Below are positions 6,337 to 13,963 of a DNA stretch of 13,963 nt, in pieces; the stretch's first letter is position 1, and every line of letters starts with the position of its first letter. The translations under genes and the position numbers were made by a program. The stretch is from JADJXV01 sp964527785 (GTDB taxonomy: Bacteria > Bacteroidota > Ignavibacteria > Kapaibacteriales > UBA961), in the NCBI GenBank assembly GCA_964527785.1, contig CAZGNO010000100.1:1-13963 (forward strand), in the 5' to 3' direction. Under the pieces are notes generated by a model, which was not told where the DNA came from, did not search any database, and worked only from the letters and a program-made list of their open reading frames with translations.

Positions 6337-9300
6337 TTATTTTACAAACATCATTTTCTTCGACAGATTTACACCGCCTGCACTTAGCGAGTAATAGTAT
6401 ACTCCGTTTGATAAGTTATATTCAGGTGCATTGAATTGAACCGAATGTGTACCCGAACTCATCTCACCGGAAGCTAATACTGCTACTTCACGACCATATA
6501 TATCTGTGATTGACAAGCGCACTGCAGATGATTGCGCCAATTTGAATGTTAATGTCGTAACATCTGAGAAAGGATTTGGTTGGTTATCATATAACACAAA
6601 TCCGCTTGCTTCACCCTCATCAACTCCTGATGCACTAGGTGTTACAACTATTTCTGTTGTATCAGATGATGTTGAGCCGCAATCATTGGTTACTATACAC
6701 CAGTACTTACCGGCATCACTTGCTGTCTTTGCATCAAATTTTGTATAGAACTGATTAGCTGATGAATCTGATGATACAGATGCGCCGTCTTTGAACCAAT
6801 GATATTTTGTCGTTGGGTCAGATACAGTTGCAACTGCAAATCTGATTAAACCACCTGTTTTAACACTGATTTTCTTTTCAGAAGGACCATATACGAATGG
6901 TGCTGTCTTTACTGTTACCATTGCTTCTTGTGATTTTACTTCACCACAATCGCCTGTTACCCATGCTATATATTTACCTGCATTGGCTGGTGTAAGTGAC
7001 GCAAAATCTAAACTGTCGGCAGTAGCACCAGTAATTTCTTGACCATCTTTGCTCCATTTGTAGCTTAGTGTTCCTTCACCGTCGCCTACTACTCTTAATT
7101 GTGCAGGTTGTTTCTCACAAACTTTAATAGACATTGGATTGCTTACTGTTGTTGCTTTTCTTACTGTGACAGCTACATCATTTGATGTTTTTGTTACAGT
7201 TCCGCCCGGATTAGTTGTTACGACTACATTGTAGTTCGTCCCGGCATCAATTACTTCAGCGCCATTGATTGAAAGTGTTGCTGATTTTGTTCCTGTGAAT
7301 TTTCCACCTTCAGGAAGTACTTGTGTACCTCTGCGCCATTGATAACCGAGTGATAAACCGGTTGCACCATTAAGTGTCGGTGTTGCTGTAATTGATACTG
7401 ACTGACCAGGGCATACTTGAACACCTGTAATATTATCTATGCCTACTATATTACCTACAGACAATGCAAATGTTGCAGTGCTGTCTACGCCGCAAGCACC
7501 GATTACTTTTACATAATAGTTACTTGCTGCATCTGTTGTTGCAAGGTTTCTGATTGTCAATACTGCTGTTGTTGCGCCGCTGATACGAGTGTTATCGTTG
7601 ATGCGAGCTGTTCCTTTATACCATTGATATTGAACCGGATTTAAGTTATTGTTAAAGCCGATTGTTGCTTCTGCTACTGATACTTCGAAACGTGCCGAGC
7701 CACCTAATTGCGCTACTTGGCTAGCAGGTGCAGCAATAATCTGAGTTGGCTTTGAAACATAAACAACTGCAGTTGCTGTTGTGTCAAAATTCTTTCCGCA
7801 CGAGGTTGCAATAATACAACGATAGTTACCTGATGCGCCGTATTGTACGTTGGTCAAAGTCAATGACACGCTGTTGGCTCCGCGTACTTCATCTGCATTA
7901 TATTGATTGAATCCGTTTGTGAGGTTTACACCGTCACGTTGCCACTGATAGCCCCAGATTCTTCCTTTAGTTGCAATAACTGAAAGTACTAAATTATTGC
8001 TGCGGCAGACTACTTGCGATAGTGGAGGAGTTGATATTACTACCGGCTCGTTCACTCTCAAAAATACTGAATACTGATAGGTAAGTGTATCTACAAATGT
8101 ATATTCAGCAGCACCGTCTTTGATAATTGCATTTAATGCATAATTATCTTCATCAAAAGCTGTAGTATTTAGAATTGTCAGTGTTGTTGTTGCTGCACCG
8201 AAGATTTTAACACCATCATCAAAGAGTGGAATACCGCCCTTTGTCCATTGATAGCGAACATTTGAAGCTGCTACATTTAATGTAAACGGAGTAGGGAAAT
8301 TACTTGTAAATGAAACTGTTGGTGATAATGTCGAAGTTCTTCCGGCGCAACCGCTGTCTATTGAACCACCTACAAAATTTGCAATAGGTACAAGTTCATG
8401 AGCACCCATATATGGAGGAACACGTCTTGTGACATCATTAAAGTCGTTGTTAACATTTCCGACAGATACATTATTATAAGAGTTTGAACCGCGAAGCAGT
8501 GGATCCATTTCTCCTAAAAACGTATTATTAGTTCCTGTCCAAACAACTGTTTTGGATACAGAATTTGCTTCACGTGATGTTGATGTACGGAATGTTGTCA
8601 GCGTTGTATGATTTGTGCCTCCGGTATATCCTAGATAAAGACCGGCAGAATAAATATTATTATAGTTTGATTCAGTTGGGTAGATAGTATTACTGTGATA
8701 GTAAGCATATCCTGCACCGCGATTATAGATAATATTATTTACAATGCGAGTATTTGCACCAGGGCTGATAAGATATAAACCTGCTGCAACAGATGTTGAA
8801 AGCGTGTTTACATTTATTGTATTTTGGAATATGTTAACAGTACTGAAACTAGAAGCATAAACACCATAGGTACTTACTGTAGCATTACCTACATTAATCA
8901 TATTGTTGCCGATTATCGTTACATTACCTGCCACAGGAGTATTGCTTGTAAAACTGATTCCGTATCCTGAACGAGCAAAAGTTACGGTGTTTTGAAGAAC
9001 TGTAGCACTGTTTTGTATGAGATTCAGAGCGATACCATAAATCGGAGATGCGTTTGAAGAATTTGATGTCACCGTGTTCTTTTGAATTAACGGATTCGTA
9101 TAGCGTTGAATATTAATTCCGCGTGTAAAGAAGTTATTAACGGAATTTCCTGTAACTGTAACATTTGTTACAACCGGTCCGCTTCCGCCACCATCAAGAT
9201 GTAACGCATAATCACCGGCATTGAATGTATTATTTGTAATCGAAACATCGGTCATAGCATTTGTCGGCTCAGAATAAATCAATGCCTCATCAGCTACAAT

Positions 9301-10755
9301 TGTAGATGCTGCAAGTGTTCTTCCGGTTAAAGTACAGTTTTGAATATTAACAAACTGTGTTCCGTTTCTTAACCAAAAAATTCTTCCGGCTACAGCTGAA
9401 TTAACCGAAAACGACATATTTTTAAATGTTAGATAATCTGCTGCATTAATTTGAACACCATAATTACCGACACCGGCTGTATTAGGTGAGCTCACTATTA
9501 CATTTGATTGATTACCGCCTGCTGCTGCATCAGATGTGAAAACAATCGGTGTAATTTGGCTTGCACCGGGAATACCGGAGATTGTTTGCGAAACCTGACC
9601 GAGCAATATCTGATCATTATATGTACCGGGGCGTACACGGAATTCTACCGCACCTAAAAGACCTCCGAATGTCAACGCAGTACCAACATTTGTTAAATTT
9701 GGAAACCATGCACCGGGCACAACCGAACCACCAACATAATAAATTTTTGGATTTGCAGCAGTACCACCTGTAAGTGCAGGTGCAAGTGATGCAGTCAAAG
9801 AATTATTATTAGGATTAGAGTCGCCGGGTCCTTGTGTACCGACAGGATTGGACAAGGTAACGGTAATGTTATATGGGTTGAGTGCATCTGTAAGAGGTAC
9901 ATCAGAAAGCAACGGGAACTTCACAAGTGTGTTCGCACCACTTGCCAAAGGACCGGCACTCCATGTAAATGAACCGGAACCGCTTGTAGGTCCGGTAAAA
10001 GTATAATCAACTTGAACAGAAACCAAACCTGAACCGCTTATGTTTTTCAAATTAAATCCGAGGTCATAATTTCCTGATGCAACAGGTGCACTTTGCGGCG
10101 TTGAGGAAGCAGGTGCAGTCAATACCAAACCGGTAGGAGATGGGTCAGGTGACGGAGGAGCAATTGTTACGATATAATCTTCAACTTCACCCATCGCAGG
10201 ACCTGAACATGGATCTGCCGGAGTTCCATAATAGTAATATGCACCGTATTTAACACGCATTCTTGTTCTTCCTGTGGCTGCAGATGAAGGCAAAGTAATG
10301 ACGATGTTATTAACATTTGTGTTTCCGCTAAGTGTATATTGCTGAGTATTTGGACCTGAATAAACAGCATTTTCATTAAAAGTACCGTTTCTATCAGAGT
10401 CAATCCAAACATACAAGAAACCCGGAGTACCCGAGCTAGTCCACAATTGTTTTGTATCAACTTGCAGAGTAACCGGAATGGTAGCTATTATCGTTGGCTC
10501 AGGAAGACCTGAAGCCGTATAATCTGTAGCACCATCGGAGCAACCGTTTGCCGATGTATTGTTGTTCAATGCACCCAGCGAAACTCTGGTTATAGCATTA
10601 CATGTACCACCATAATTAGGATACCATGCTGTTGGCGGGCAGTTAATACCCTGCGATGAAGCTGACTGAGGTGCAAAAAAACCGATAATTGCAACAATAG
10701 CAGTAGCTACTGACAACCTCAAGCAATTTGCTAAGAGGTAACGATTACGTTCCAT
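6337..10755 (-). CDS. Giant secreted multidomain protein: GEVEDY, beta-helix, six Ig-like domains, T9SS sorting domain
   Basis: A 1472-residue exported protein with no assigned function. A signal peptide ends near SASSQ (about 35). Residues 37-200 form a GEVEDY domain, with the naming motif GEVEDY at 189-194. About 205-325 resembles a CARDB-like beta-sandwich. About 335-790 is rich in N-x-I/V repeats (SITNNTF, TVTGNSV, IIGNNMI, RIVNNIIYN) typical of right-handed parallel beta-helix proteins. Six Ig-like repeats follow, each marked by Y-x-W and later by a NY/KY motif: YQW 835, YQW 936, YQW 1043, YQW 1138, YKW 1232, YHW 1318. Residues 1390-1472 are a T9SS type A sorting domain (NQPNPFSDVTTLTFKL start, NGVYYYSL, SKKMMFVK end). 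The start is well supported by AGGAG six bases before the ATG. It is likely surface-attached or released; adhesion or polysaccharide binding is a guess from domain types. Confidence 0.9.
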   Translation of the reverse strand: MERNRYLLANCLRLSVATAIVAIIGFFAPQSASSQGINCPPTAWYPNYGGTCNAITRVSLGALNNNTSANGCSDGATDYTASGLPEPTIIATIPVTLQVDTKQLWTSSGTPGFLYVWIDSDRNGTFNENAVYSGPNTQQYTLSGNTNVNNIVITLPSSAATGRTRMRVKYGAYYYYGTPADPCSGPAMGEVEDYIVTIAPPSPDPSPTGLVLTAPASSTPQSAPVASGNYDLGFNLKNISGSGLVSVQVDYTFTGPTSGSGSFTWSAGPLASGANTLVKFPLLSDVPLTDALNPYNITVTLSNPVGTQGPGDSNPNNNSLTASLAPALTGGTAANPKIYYVGGSVVPGAWFPNLTNVGTALTFGGLLGAVEFRVRPGTYNDQILLGQVSQTISGIPGASQITPIVFTSDAAAGGNQSNVIVSSPNTAGVGNYGVQINAADYLTFKNMSFSVNSAVAGRIFWLRNGTQFVNIQNCTLTGRTLAASTIVADEALIYSEPTNAMTDVSITNNTFNAGDYALHLDGGGSGPVVTNVTVTGNSVNNFFTRGINIQRYTNPLIQKNTVTSNSSNASPIYGIALNLIQNSATVLQNTVTFARSGYGISFTSNTPVAGNVTIIGNNMINVGNATVSTYGVYASSFSTVNIFQNTINVNTLSTSVAAGLYLISPGANTRIVNNIIYNRGAGYAYYHSNTIYPTESNYNNIYSAGLYLGYTGGTNHTTLTTFRTSTSREANSVSKTVVWTGTNNTFLGEMDPLLRGSNSYNNVSVGNVNNDFNDVTRRVPPYMGAHELVPIANFVGGSIDSGCAGRTSTLSPTVSFTSNFPTPFTLNVAASNVRYQWTKGGIPLFDDGVKIFGAATTTLTILNTTAFDEDNYALNAIIKDGAAEYTFVDTLTYQYSVFLRVNEPVVISTPPLSQVVCRSNNLVLSVIATKGRIWGYQWQRDGVNLTNGFNQYNADEVRGANSVSLTLTNVQYGASGNYRCIIATSCGKNFDTTATAVVYVSKPTQIIAAPASQVAQLGGSARFEVSVAEATIGFNNNLNPVQYQWYKGTARINDNTRISGATTAVLTIRNLATTDAASNYYVKVIGACGVDSTATFALSVGNIVGIDNITGVQVCPGQSVSITATPTLNGATGLSLGYQWRRGTQVLPEGGKFTGTKSATLSINGAEVIDAGTNYNVVVTTNPGGTVTKTSNDVAVTVRKATTVSNPMSIKVCEKQPAQLRVVGDGEGTLSYKWSKDGQEITGATADSLDFASLTPANAGKYIAWVTGDCGEVKSQEAMVTVKTAPFVYGPSEKKISVKTGGLIRFAVATVSDPTTKYHWFKDGASVSSDSSANQFYTKFDAKTASDAGKYWCIVTNDCGSTSSDTTEIVVTPSASGVDEGEASGFVLYDNQPNPFSDVTTLTFKLAQSSAVRLSITDIYGREVAVLASGEMSSGTHSVQFNAPEYNLSNGVYYYSLSAGGVNLSKKMMFVK

Positions 10756-10761
10756 AATTTT

Positions 10762-10766
10762 CTCCT
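10762..10766 (-). promoter_or_regulatory. Strong Shine-Dalgarno sequence AGGAG before the large secreted-protein gene
   Basis: AGGAG on the minus strand, six bases before the ATG at 10755. Most other genes here have no such sequence, so it stands out and fixes the start of the 1472-residue protein. Confidence 0.75.
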
Positions 10767-11141
10767 GTGAATAGGATTGTTAAAAAACAAGTATAATGTG
10801 ATTCTATTTCAATTAATTTTTATTACTTACAATCTAATTTCTTCTTACGATTTCATCAATCACTCGTCATAAATTTAGAGCAGTACACCTTCGGGATACT
10901 ACACTAACTCACAACATTCAAGTGCATTCCTGCACACTACATCGCTTCAACCCTTTGCAATCAATTCATTTACGAACCACATCAAATCCAATACGCACCA
11001 CAATCCAAAACACCGTCTAAGGGTATTAGAGCAAATTTAGCATTTCTACAGACAATATGCAATCTTTTTTTATCCACACACTATATGTGTTTTTTCTGTA
11101 TTTTTTAAAATTCAACCGATTCTTATTACTTTCGATTCTTA
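10767..11141. other. Non-coding stretch between the lipoprotein gene and the large secreted-protein gene
   Basis: No credible gene. The plus strand is notably poor in G from about 10860 to 11020. Two tiny hairpins are visible: CC-TTCG-GG inside 10882-10900, and GTGCA-TTCC-TGCAC at 10922-10935. The region presumably holds the promoter of the large gene, but I could not choose a convincing one; TATACTTG on the minus strand (about 10788-10795) is one mismatch from the Bacteroidota -7 consensus. Confidence 0.5.
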
Positions 11142-11148
11142 TTACTTT
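11117..11148. repeat. Perfect 16-bp tandem duplication at the lipoprotein stop codon
   Basis: CGATTCTTATTACTTT occurs twice with no gap (11117-11132 and 11133-11148). Read on the minus strand, the first copy contains the TAA stop of the lipoprotein gene and the second copy lies in its 3' untranslated region. Confidence 0.9.
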
Positions 11149-11468
11149 GATTGTATCGGATTTTGCATGGGTGGCATCACATTCATCGAATCACCCCCCA
11201 TAATTTCGTCCGAGCATTTTTTCCACAACTGGAATGCTTCATCAGCATCTTTATTAACAACTGTTCCCAGTGAGTTTTGGCGTTTCATTTCTTCCATAAT
11301 CTGAACTTGAAACAGTCCCAAGCATTCTTGTATCTTCTCTTTGTTGCCGGCACTCTTCTTCAAACATTCGCAACCGGACTCACCTATTTGCTTCCCCGGG
11401 GAAACTGCACATGAGTGCAACGATAATACCAATAAGATACTTATGATTACTGTGGCTTTACTGCTCAT
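11142..11468 (-). CDS. Small cysteine-containing lipoprotein of unknown function
   Basis: I do not recognise the family. The 108-residue product has a hydrophobic leader (about 5-17) ending in the lipobox-like LHSC, which makes C20 the likely lipidated residue. The mature part has four further cysteines, C33, C35, C49 and C85, that could form two disulfides, or ligate metal or haem partners; the GCECLKK...ECLGLF spacing looks helical. The C-terminal end is rich in M, P and N (MNVMPPMQNP). The ATG at 11468 gives the leader its proper start; AAGAGAAT upstream is at best a weak ribosome site. It stands alone, on the same strand as the large secreted-protein gene but 386 nt away, so there is no clear operon. 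The lipobox and conserved-looking cysteine layout support a real gene. Confidence 0.7.
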   Translation of the reverse strand: MSSKATVIISILLVLSLHSCAVSPGKQIGESGCECLKKSAGNKEKIQECLGLFQVQIMEEMKRQNSLGTVVNKDADEAFQLWKKCSDEIMGGDSMNVMPPMQNPIQSK

Positions 11469-12085
11469 CTTTTATTCTCTTTCTTTAAGTAATGTGTCAA
11501 ATTCGTTCGATTTAGTTTCACAATTTATCAAAAAAATTGATTCAAATCAACTTTTACAGATTTTTGATATGATCATCAATTTTATTTTGGTGCATTCAGC
11601 ATCTCCCTCGTACTCTGTTTGCAACTATCCTACTAATCAGATTAGCGTATACCTTATTCCGATGCAAGTTTGTATCAGCTTAAAATTACGTGCTGTTGAG
11701 AAAATCAAGCACAAAAAGTTATTGTCATTGAGCGTCCCCAATTGTACGTTTCCTTTTAGATTACTCACGCGCAAACCATTTGATAATTTATATAAAGTGC
11801 CTAACTAAACTCACCTATGAACAATCTGTGCTGCTGAGCTGTTATGCATCTGATTGTTTTCTAACCGCCAACGATTCATCTACCTACAATTATCAACTCT
11901 CTAAATACCACTAGAAAGTTACTCAGCAAGATGAATGTAAAAAGGTGATAAATAGTTTTCGAGAATGTAAGTAAATAGAACTGATTATTGTCATTACTAA
12001 AAGGACATCAATAAGTATTCCACAAAAATAGTTAATTCTATTTTTTATTTCTCTGTCTACATAAACTTCACCTGTCTCTAATTAT
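11469..12085. other. 617-nt intergenic region between divergent genes
   Basis: The lipoprotein gene and the ASST-like gene are transcribed away from this region, so it should carry both promoters. I see no convincing gene. An imperfect hairpin with AACAATC (11820-11826) and GATTGTT (11852-11858), with an inner TGC/GCA pair, is present at about 11819-11859. It has a short TTTT on the plus strand but no upstream plus-strand gene to terminate, so a small RNA 3' end is possible but unsupported. Confidence 0.45.
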
Positions 12086-13801
12086 ATGAAAAACAAAACA
12101 ATACATACTTCTTTACATATTCAACTGTTTACATTAAGAATTTTAACCCTGGCATTGGTTACTCTGTGCTTATGTACGTTAAACTTAAATGCCCAAGCGC
12201 CAACCGTCGGGTTGCTGCAGTATGATTCACAAGGGCATCAAGACGGTTATGTGTTATTTGCACCTTTATATTCCAACACAACCTACCTTATTGATAAATG
12301 CGGGAAACAAGTACATACTTGGGAAAGCACAACCAAACCGGGTCTCAGTGCTTATCTGCTGAATGACGGTTCTCTTCTTCGTCCCGGTTCTGTCAATAAC
12401 CCTACGTTCATTCTTGGAGGCGGTTCAGGCGGTCTGATTGAGAAGATTAGTTGGGACGGCACTATTCTTTGGTCATATCAGATTTCTGATACTATGATAT
12501 GTCAGCATCATGATATAAAACCAATGCCTAACGGTAATGTTCTTGCGATTGTATGGAAATCAAAGACATACAAGGAAACTGTTGATTTAGGACGAGATAC
12601 GGCTAAAACAAATGACATCTGTTGGTTCGAATCTATTGTAGAAATTGCGCCCACAGGTTTGAATACAGGTGAGATCGTTTGGGAATGGAACTCTTACGAC
12701 CATTTAGTGCAAAGCTATGACAGTACAAAAAGTAATTTTGGCGTTATTTCCGATAAACCTGAACGAATCAATATCAACTATGGTTTGAATTTTAAAATCG
12801 CTGACTGGCTCCATGTTAATTCTGTAGACTATAATCCTGAGCTTGACCAAATACTGGTGAGCGCATATAAGTTTGACGAAGTATGGATAATAGATCACAG
12901 CACTACAACAAAACAAGCAGCTACAAATTCCGGAGGCAAGTATGGGAAGGGCGGAGATTTGCTTTACCGGTGGGGTAATCCCGAAAGTTACAACCGTGGA
13001 ACTCCGGCAGACAGAAAATTATTTGGACAGCATTCAGCCCGTTGGATAGAGCGGGGACTGGTTGACAGTGGAAAAATCCTTGTTTTTAACAATGGTTCAC
13101 GCGGTTCGGCTACGTACTCTTCTGTTGATATAATTAATCCTCCAATAGATCAAAACGGTATGTATCCGCTTGAGAAGGGCAAGCCATTTGCTCCTGTTGA
13201 ACAGGACTGGATTTACACAGACTCTGTTCGTGGCGATTTTTTCTCACCCAATTATTCTGCTGCTCAGAGATTACCAAATGGCAATACATTGATATGTTCA
13301 GGTTTTAACGGTCTCATATTTGAAATCACACCGGATAATAAAAAAGTATGGGGCTATAAAAATCCTGTTTCAATATCAGGGATTGCAAAACAGGGTGATA
13401 ATGTTTCAGCAAACAGTGTGTATCGTGCTGAATTTTACCCGTCGGACTTTAGTGGATTTTCTGAACGAATGCTCGAATCGGGTAACCCGATAGAATTGAA
13501 TCCGGGTATCTCAATCTGTGAGCCAAACAGTATTGATGTTTCACCCAATGATATTGCTGATTACAAAATTTACCCGAACCCTGCTAATCAAATACTTTCG
13601 ATAAATCTTGGCAGTAACGCCAAGAATATCAATCAAATAGTTCTTGTAAATGCACTTGGTGTGAAAGTTGGCAGTTCTGAAATACAGACGGACAATAATT
13701 TTTACACGATTGATTTGCAGAATATCCCGTCAGGAGTATATGCACTCAAAGTAATCAGTGATTTTTCTGACTTCACCGAGAAAGTGCTCATCATAAAATA
13801 G
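12086..13801 (+). CDS. Secreted arylsulfotransferase (ASST)-family protein with T9SS sorting domain
   Basis: A 571-residue exported protein. A signal peptide runs from basic and polar residues through a hydrophobic core (about 15-32) to NAQA (35-38). About 45-450 shows the bladed pattern of the ASST family beta-propeller: ISWDGTILWSY, HHDIKPMPNGNVLAI (141-155), WLHVNSVDYNPELDQILVSA (241-260), GDLLYRWGNPESY (290-302), FGQHSARWI (313-321), RLPNGNTLICSG (395-406) and GLIFEITPDNKKVWGY (409-424). Histidines H142, H243 and H316 and arginine R319 lie in the positions where the family keeps active-site residues, though I cannot align them exactly. Characterised ASSTs move sulfate between phenols in the periplasm. 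Residues 492-571 form a T9SS sorting domain (KIYPNPANQILSINL, then PSGVYALKV). No Shine-Dalgarno sequence precedes the ATG. A non-catalytic propeller is the alternative. Confidence 0.85.
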   Translation: MKNKTIHTSLHIQLFTLRILTLALVTLCLCTLNLNAQAPTVGLLQYDSQGHQDGYVLFAPLYSNTTYLIDKCGKQVHTWESTTKPGLSAYLLNDGSLLRPGSVNNPTFILGGGSGGLIEKISWDGTILWSYQISDTMICQHHDIKPMPNGNVLAIVWKSKTYKETVDLGRDTAKTNDICWFESIVEIAPTGLNTGEIVWEWNSYDHLVQSYDSTKSNFGVISDKPERININYGLNFKIADWLHVNSVDYNPELDQILVSAYKFDEVWIIDHSTTTKQAATNSGGKYGKGGDLLYRWGNPESYNRGTPADRKLFGQHSARWIERGLVDSGKILVFNNGSRGSATYSSVDIINPPIDQNGMYPLEKGKPFAPVEQDWIYTDSVRGDFFSPNYSAAQRLPNGNTLICSGFNGLIFEITPDNKKVWGYKNPVSISGIAKQGDNVSANSVYRAEFYPSDFSGFSERMLESGNPIELNPGISICEPNSIDVSPNDIADYKIYPNPANQILSINLGSNAKNINQIVLVNALGVKVGSSEIQTDNNFYTIDLQNIPSGVYALKVISDFSDFTEKVLIIK

Positions 13802-13807
13802 CGTCAA

Positions 13808-13821
13808 TTGATTCGGATCAA
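13808..13821. other. Short hairpin just after the ASST-like gene
   Basis: TTGAT-TCGG-ATCAA starts 7 nt after the stop codon. The stem is only 5 bp, AT-rich and not followed by a T-run, so it is at most a weak 3' end structure. No better terminator is visible before the window ends. Confidence 0.25.
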
Positions 13822-13898
13822 ATTCATTCAAGATAAGTAAGTGCTGAGACAAAAATAATTGTCATAATTAATATCCATAATTTGGCAAGTAATTGAAC

Positions 13899-13921
13899 AC
13901 TTCGACTACGCTGTAAATGAC
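13899..13921 (-). repeat. Dispersed repeat unit, inverted copy
   Basis: CACTTCGACTACGCT followed by AATGACA is the inverse of the 114-140 unit, with a few changes in the middle (GTAA where CAG is expected). It pairs with the direct unit that follows, so the two make an imperfect inverted repeat with an approximately 16-nt spacer. Confidence 0.55.
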
Positions 13922-13937
13922 ATCTCTTACATAGCCC

Positions 13938-13963
13938 GTCATTCTGAGTGCAACGAAGAATCT
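13938..13963 (+). repeat. Dispersed repeat unit, direct copy at the window edge
   Basis: The unit begins GTCATTCTGAGTG, continues CAACGAAG and ends AATCT at the last base of the window. Compared with 114-140, the core positions change from G...C to T...A, and the middle from CGTAGT to TGCAA. It is the right arm of the inverted pair with 13899-13921. Confidence 0.6.

Noticed and set aside
7417..7644. Cysteine-rich 75-codon plus-strand frame resembling a metallothionein
   Set aside because: The cysteines (TGC/TGT) are the complement of GCA/ACA alanine and threonine codons in the Ig-like region of the large secreted protein; it is an antisense artefact.
10882..10935. Two small hairpins (CC-TTCG-GG and GTGCA-TTCC-TGCAC) as terminator of the lipoprotein gene
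   Set aside because: Stems are 5 bp or less, they lie more than 200 nt past the stop codon, and no T-run follows on either strand.
11341..11808. 155-codon plus-strand frame in the intergenic region
   Set aside because: The first third is antisense to the lipoprotein gene, there is no ribosome site, and the remainder is low-quality AT-rich sequence with no domain signal.
11819..11859. Imperfect hairpin considered as a small RNA terminator or riboswitch
   Set aside because: The stem is interrupted, only four T residues follow, and no promoter or conserved riboswitch core could be seen nearby.
12704..12916. 70-codon minus-strand frame inside the ASST-like gene
   Set aside because: It lies fully inside a well-supported gene on the other strand and has no protein features.
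1..13963. CRISPR array, tRNA, rRNA, integrase or transposase gene
   Set aside because: No regularly spaced direct repeats, no cloverleaf or rRNA sequence, and no transposase or integrase motifs in any frame that I could find.

Overview
The window is AT-rich (roughly 60% A+T by eye) and most likely comes from the Bacteroidota/FCB side of the bacterial tree, perhaps a Kapabacteria-, Ignavibacteria- or Chlorobi-like lineage. The case rests on two large secreted proteins with C-terminal type IX secretion (T9SS type A) sorting domains, a GEVEDY domain, starts that mostly lack Shine-Dalgarno sequences, and dispersed repeats of the GTCATnCTGAG...CGAAGnATCT kind. The lineage is inferred; no rRNA or marker gene is present.

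Left part (minus strand, 370-6105): a complete high-affinity phosphate uptake operon read as pstS, pstC, [aquaporin, arsC], pstA, pstB, phoU. A clean rho-independent terminator follows phoU (about 301-339), and a terminator-like hairpin lies between pstS and pstC. The notable point is that an aquaglyceroporin/NIP-like channel gene and a thioredoxin-type arsenate reductase gene sit inside the pst operon, between the two permease genes, with 5 nt, 18 nt and -4 nt junctions. Phosphate transporters admit arsenate by mistake. The inserted pair looks like a built-in detoxification route: PstSCAB brings in phosphate and arsenate, ArsC reduces arsenate to arsenite, and the channel lets arsenite leave. 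No arsR, arsB or ACR3 gene is visible, so control probably follows phosphate rather than arsenic.

Middle (minus strand, 6337-10755): one 1472-residue secreted protein with a signal peptide, a GEVEDY domain, a CARDB-like beta domain, a long parallel beta-helix-like repeat region, six Ig-like domains and a T9SS sorting domain. It has its own strong Shine-Dalgarno sequence and its own terminator. Upstream of it lie a 386-nt non-coding stretch and a small cysteine-containing lipoprotein gene (11142-11468, minus) whose stop codon lies in a perfect 16-bp tandem duplication.

Right part (plus strand, 12086-13801): after 617 nt without a convincing gene, a 571-residue secreted arylsulfotransferase (ASST)-family beta-propeller protein, also with a T9SS sorting domain. 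Both window edges carry copies of the same dispersed inverted-repeat family, partial at the left edge.
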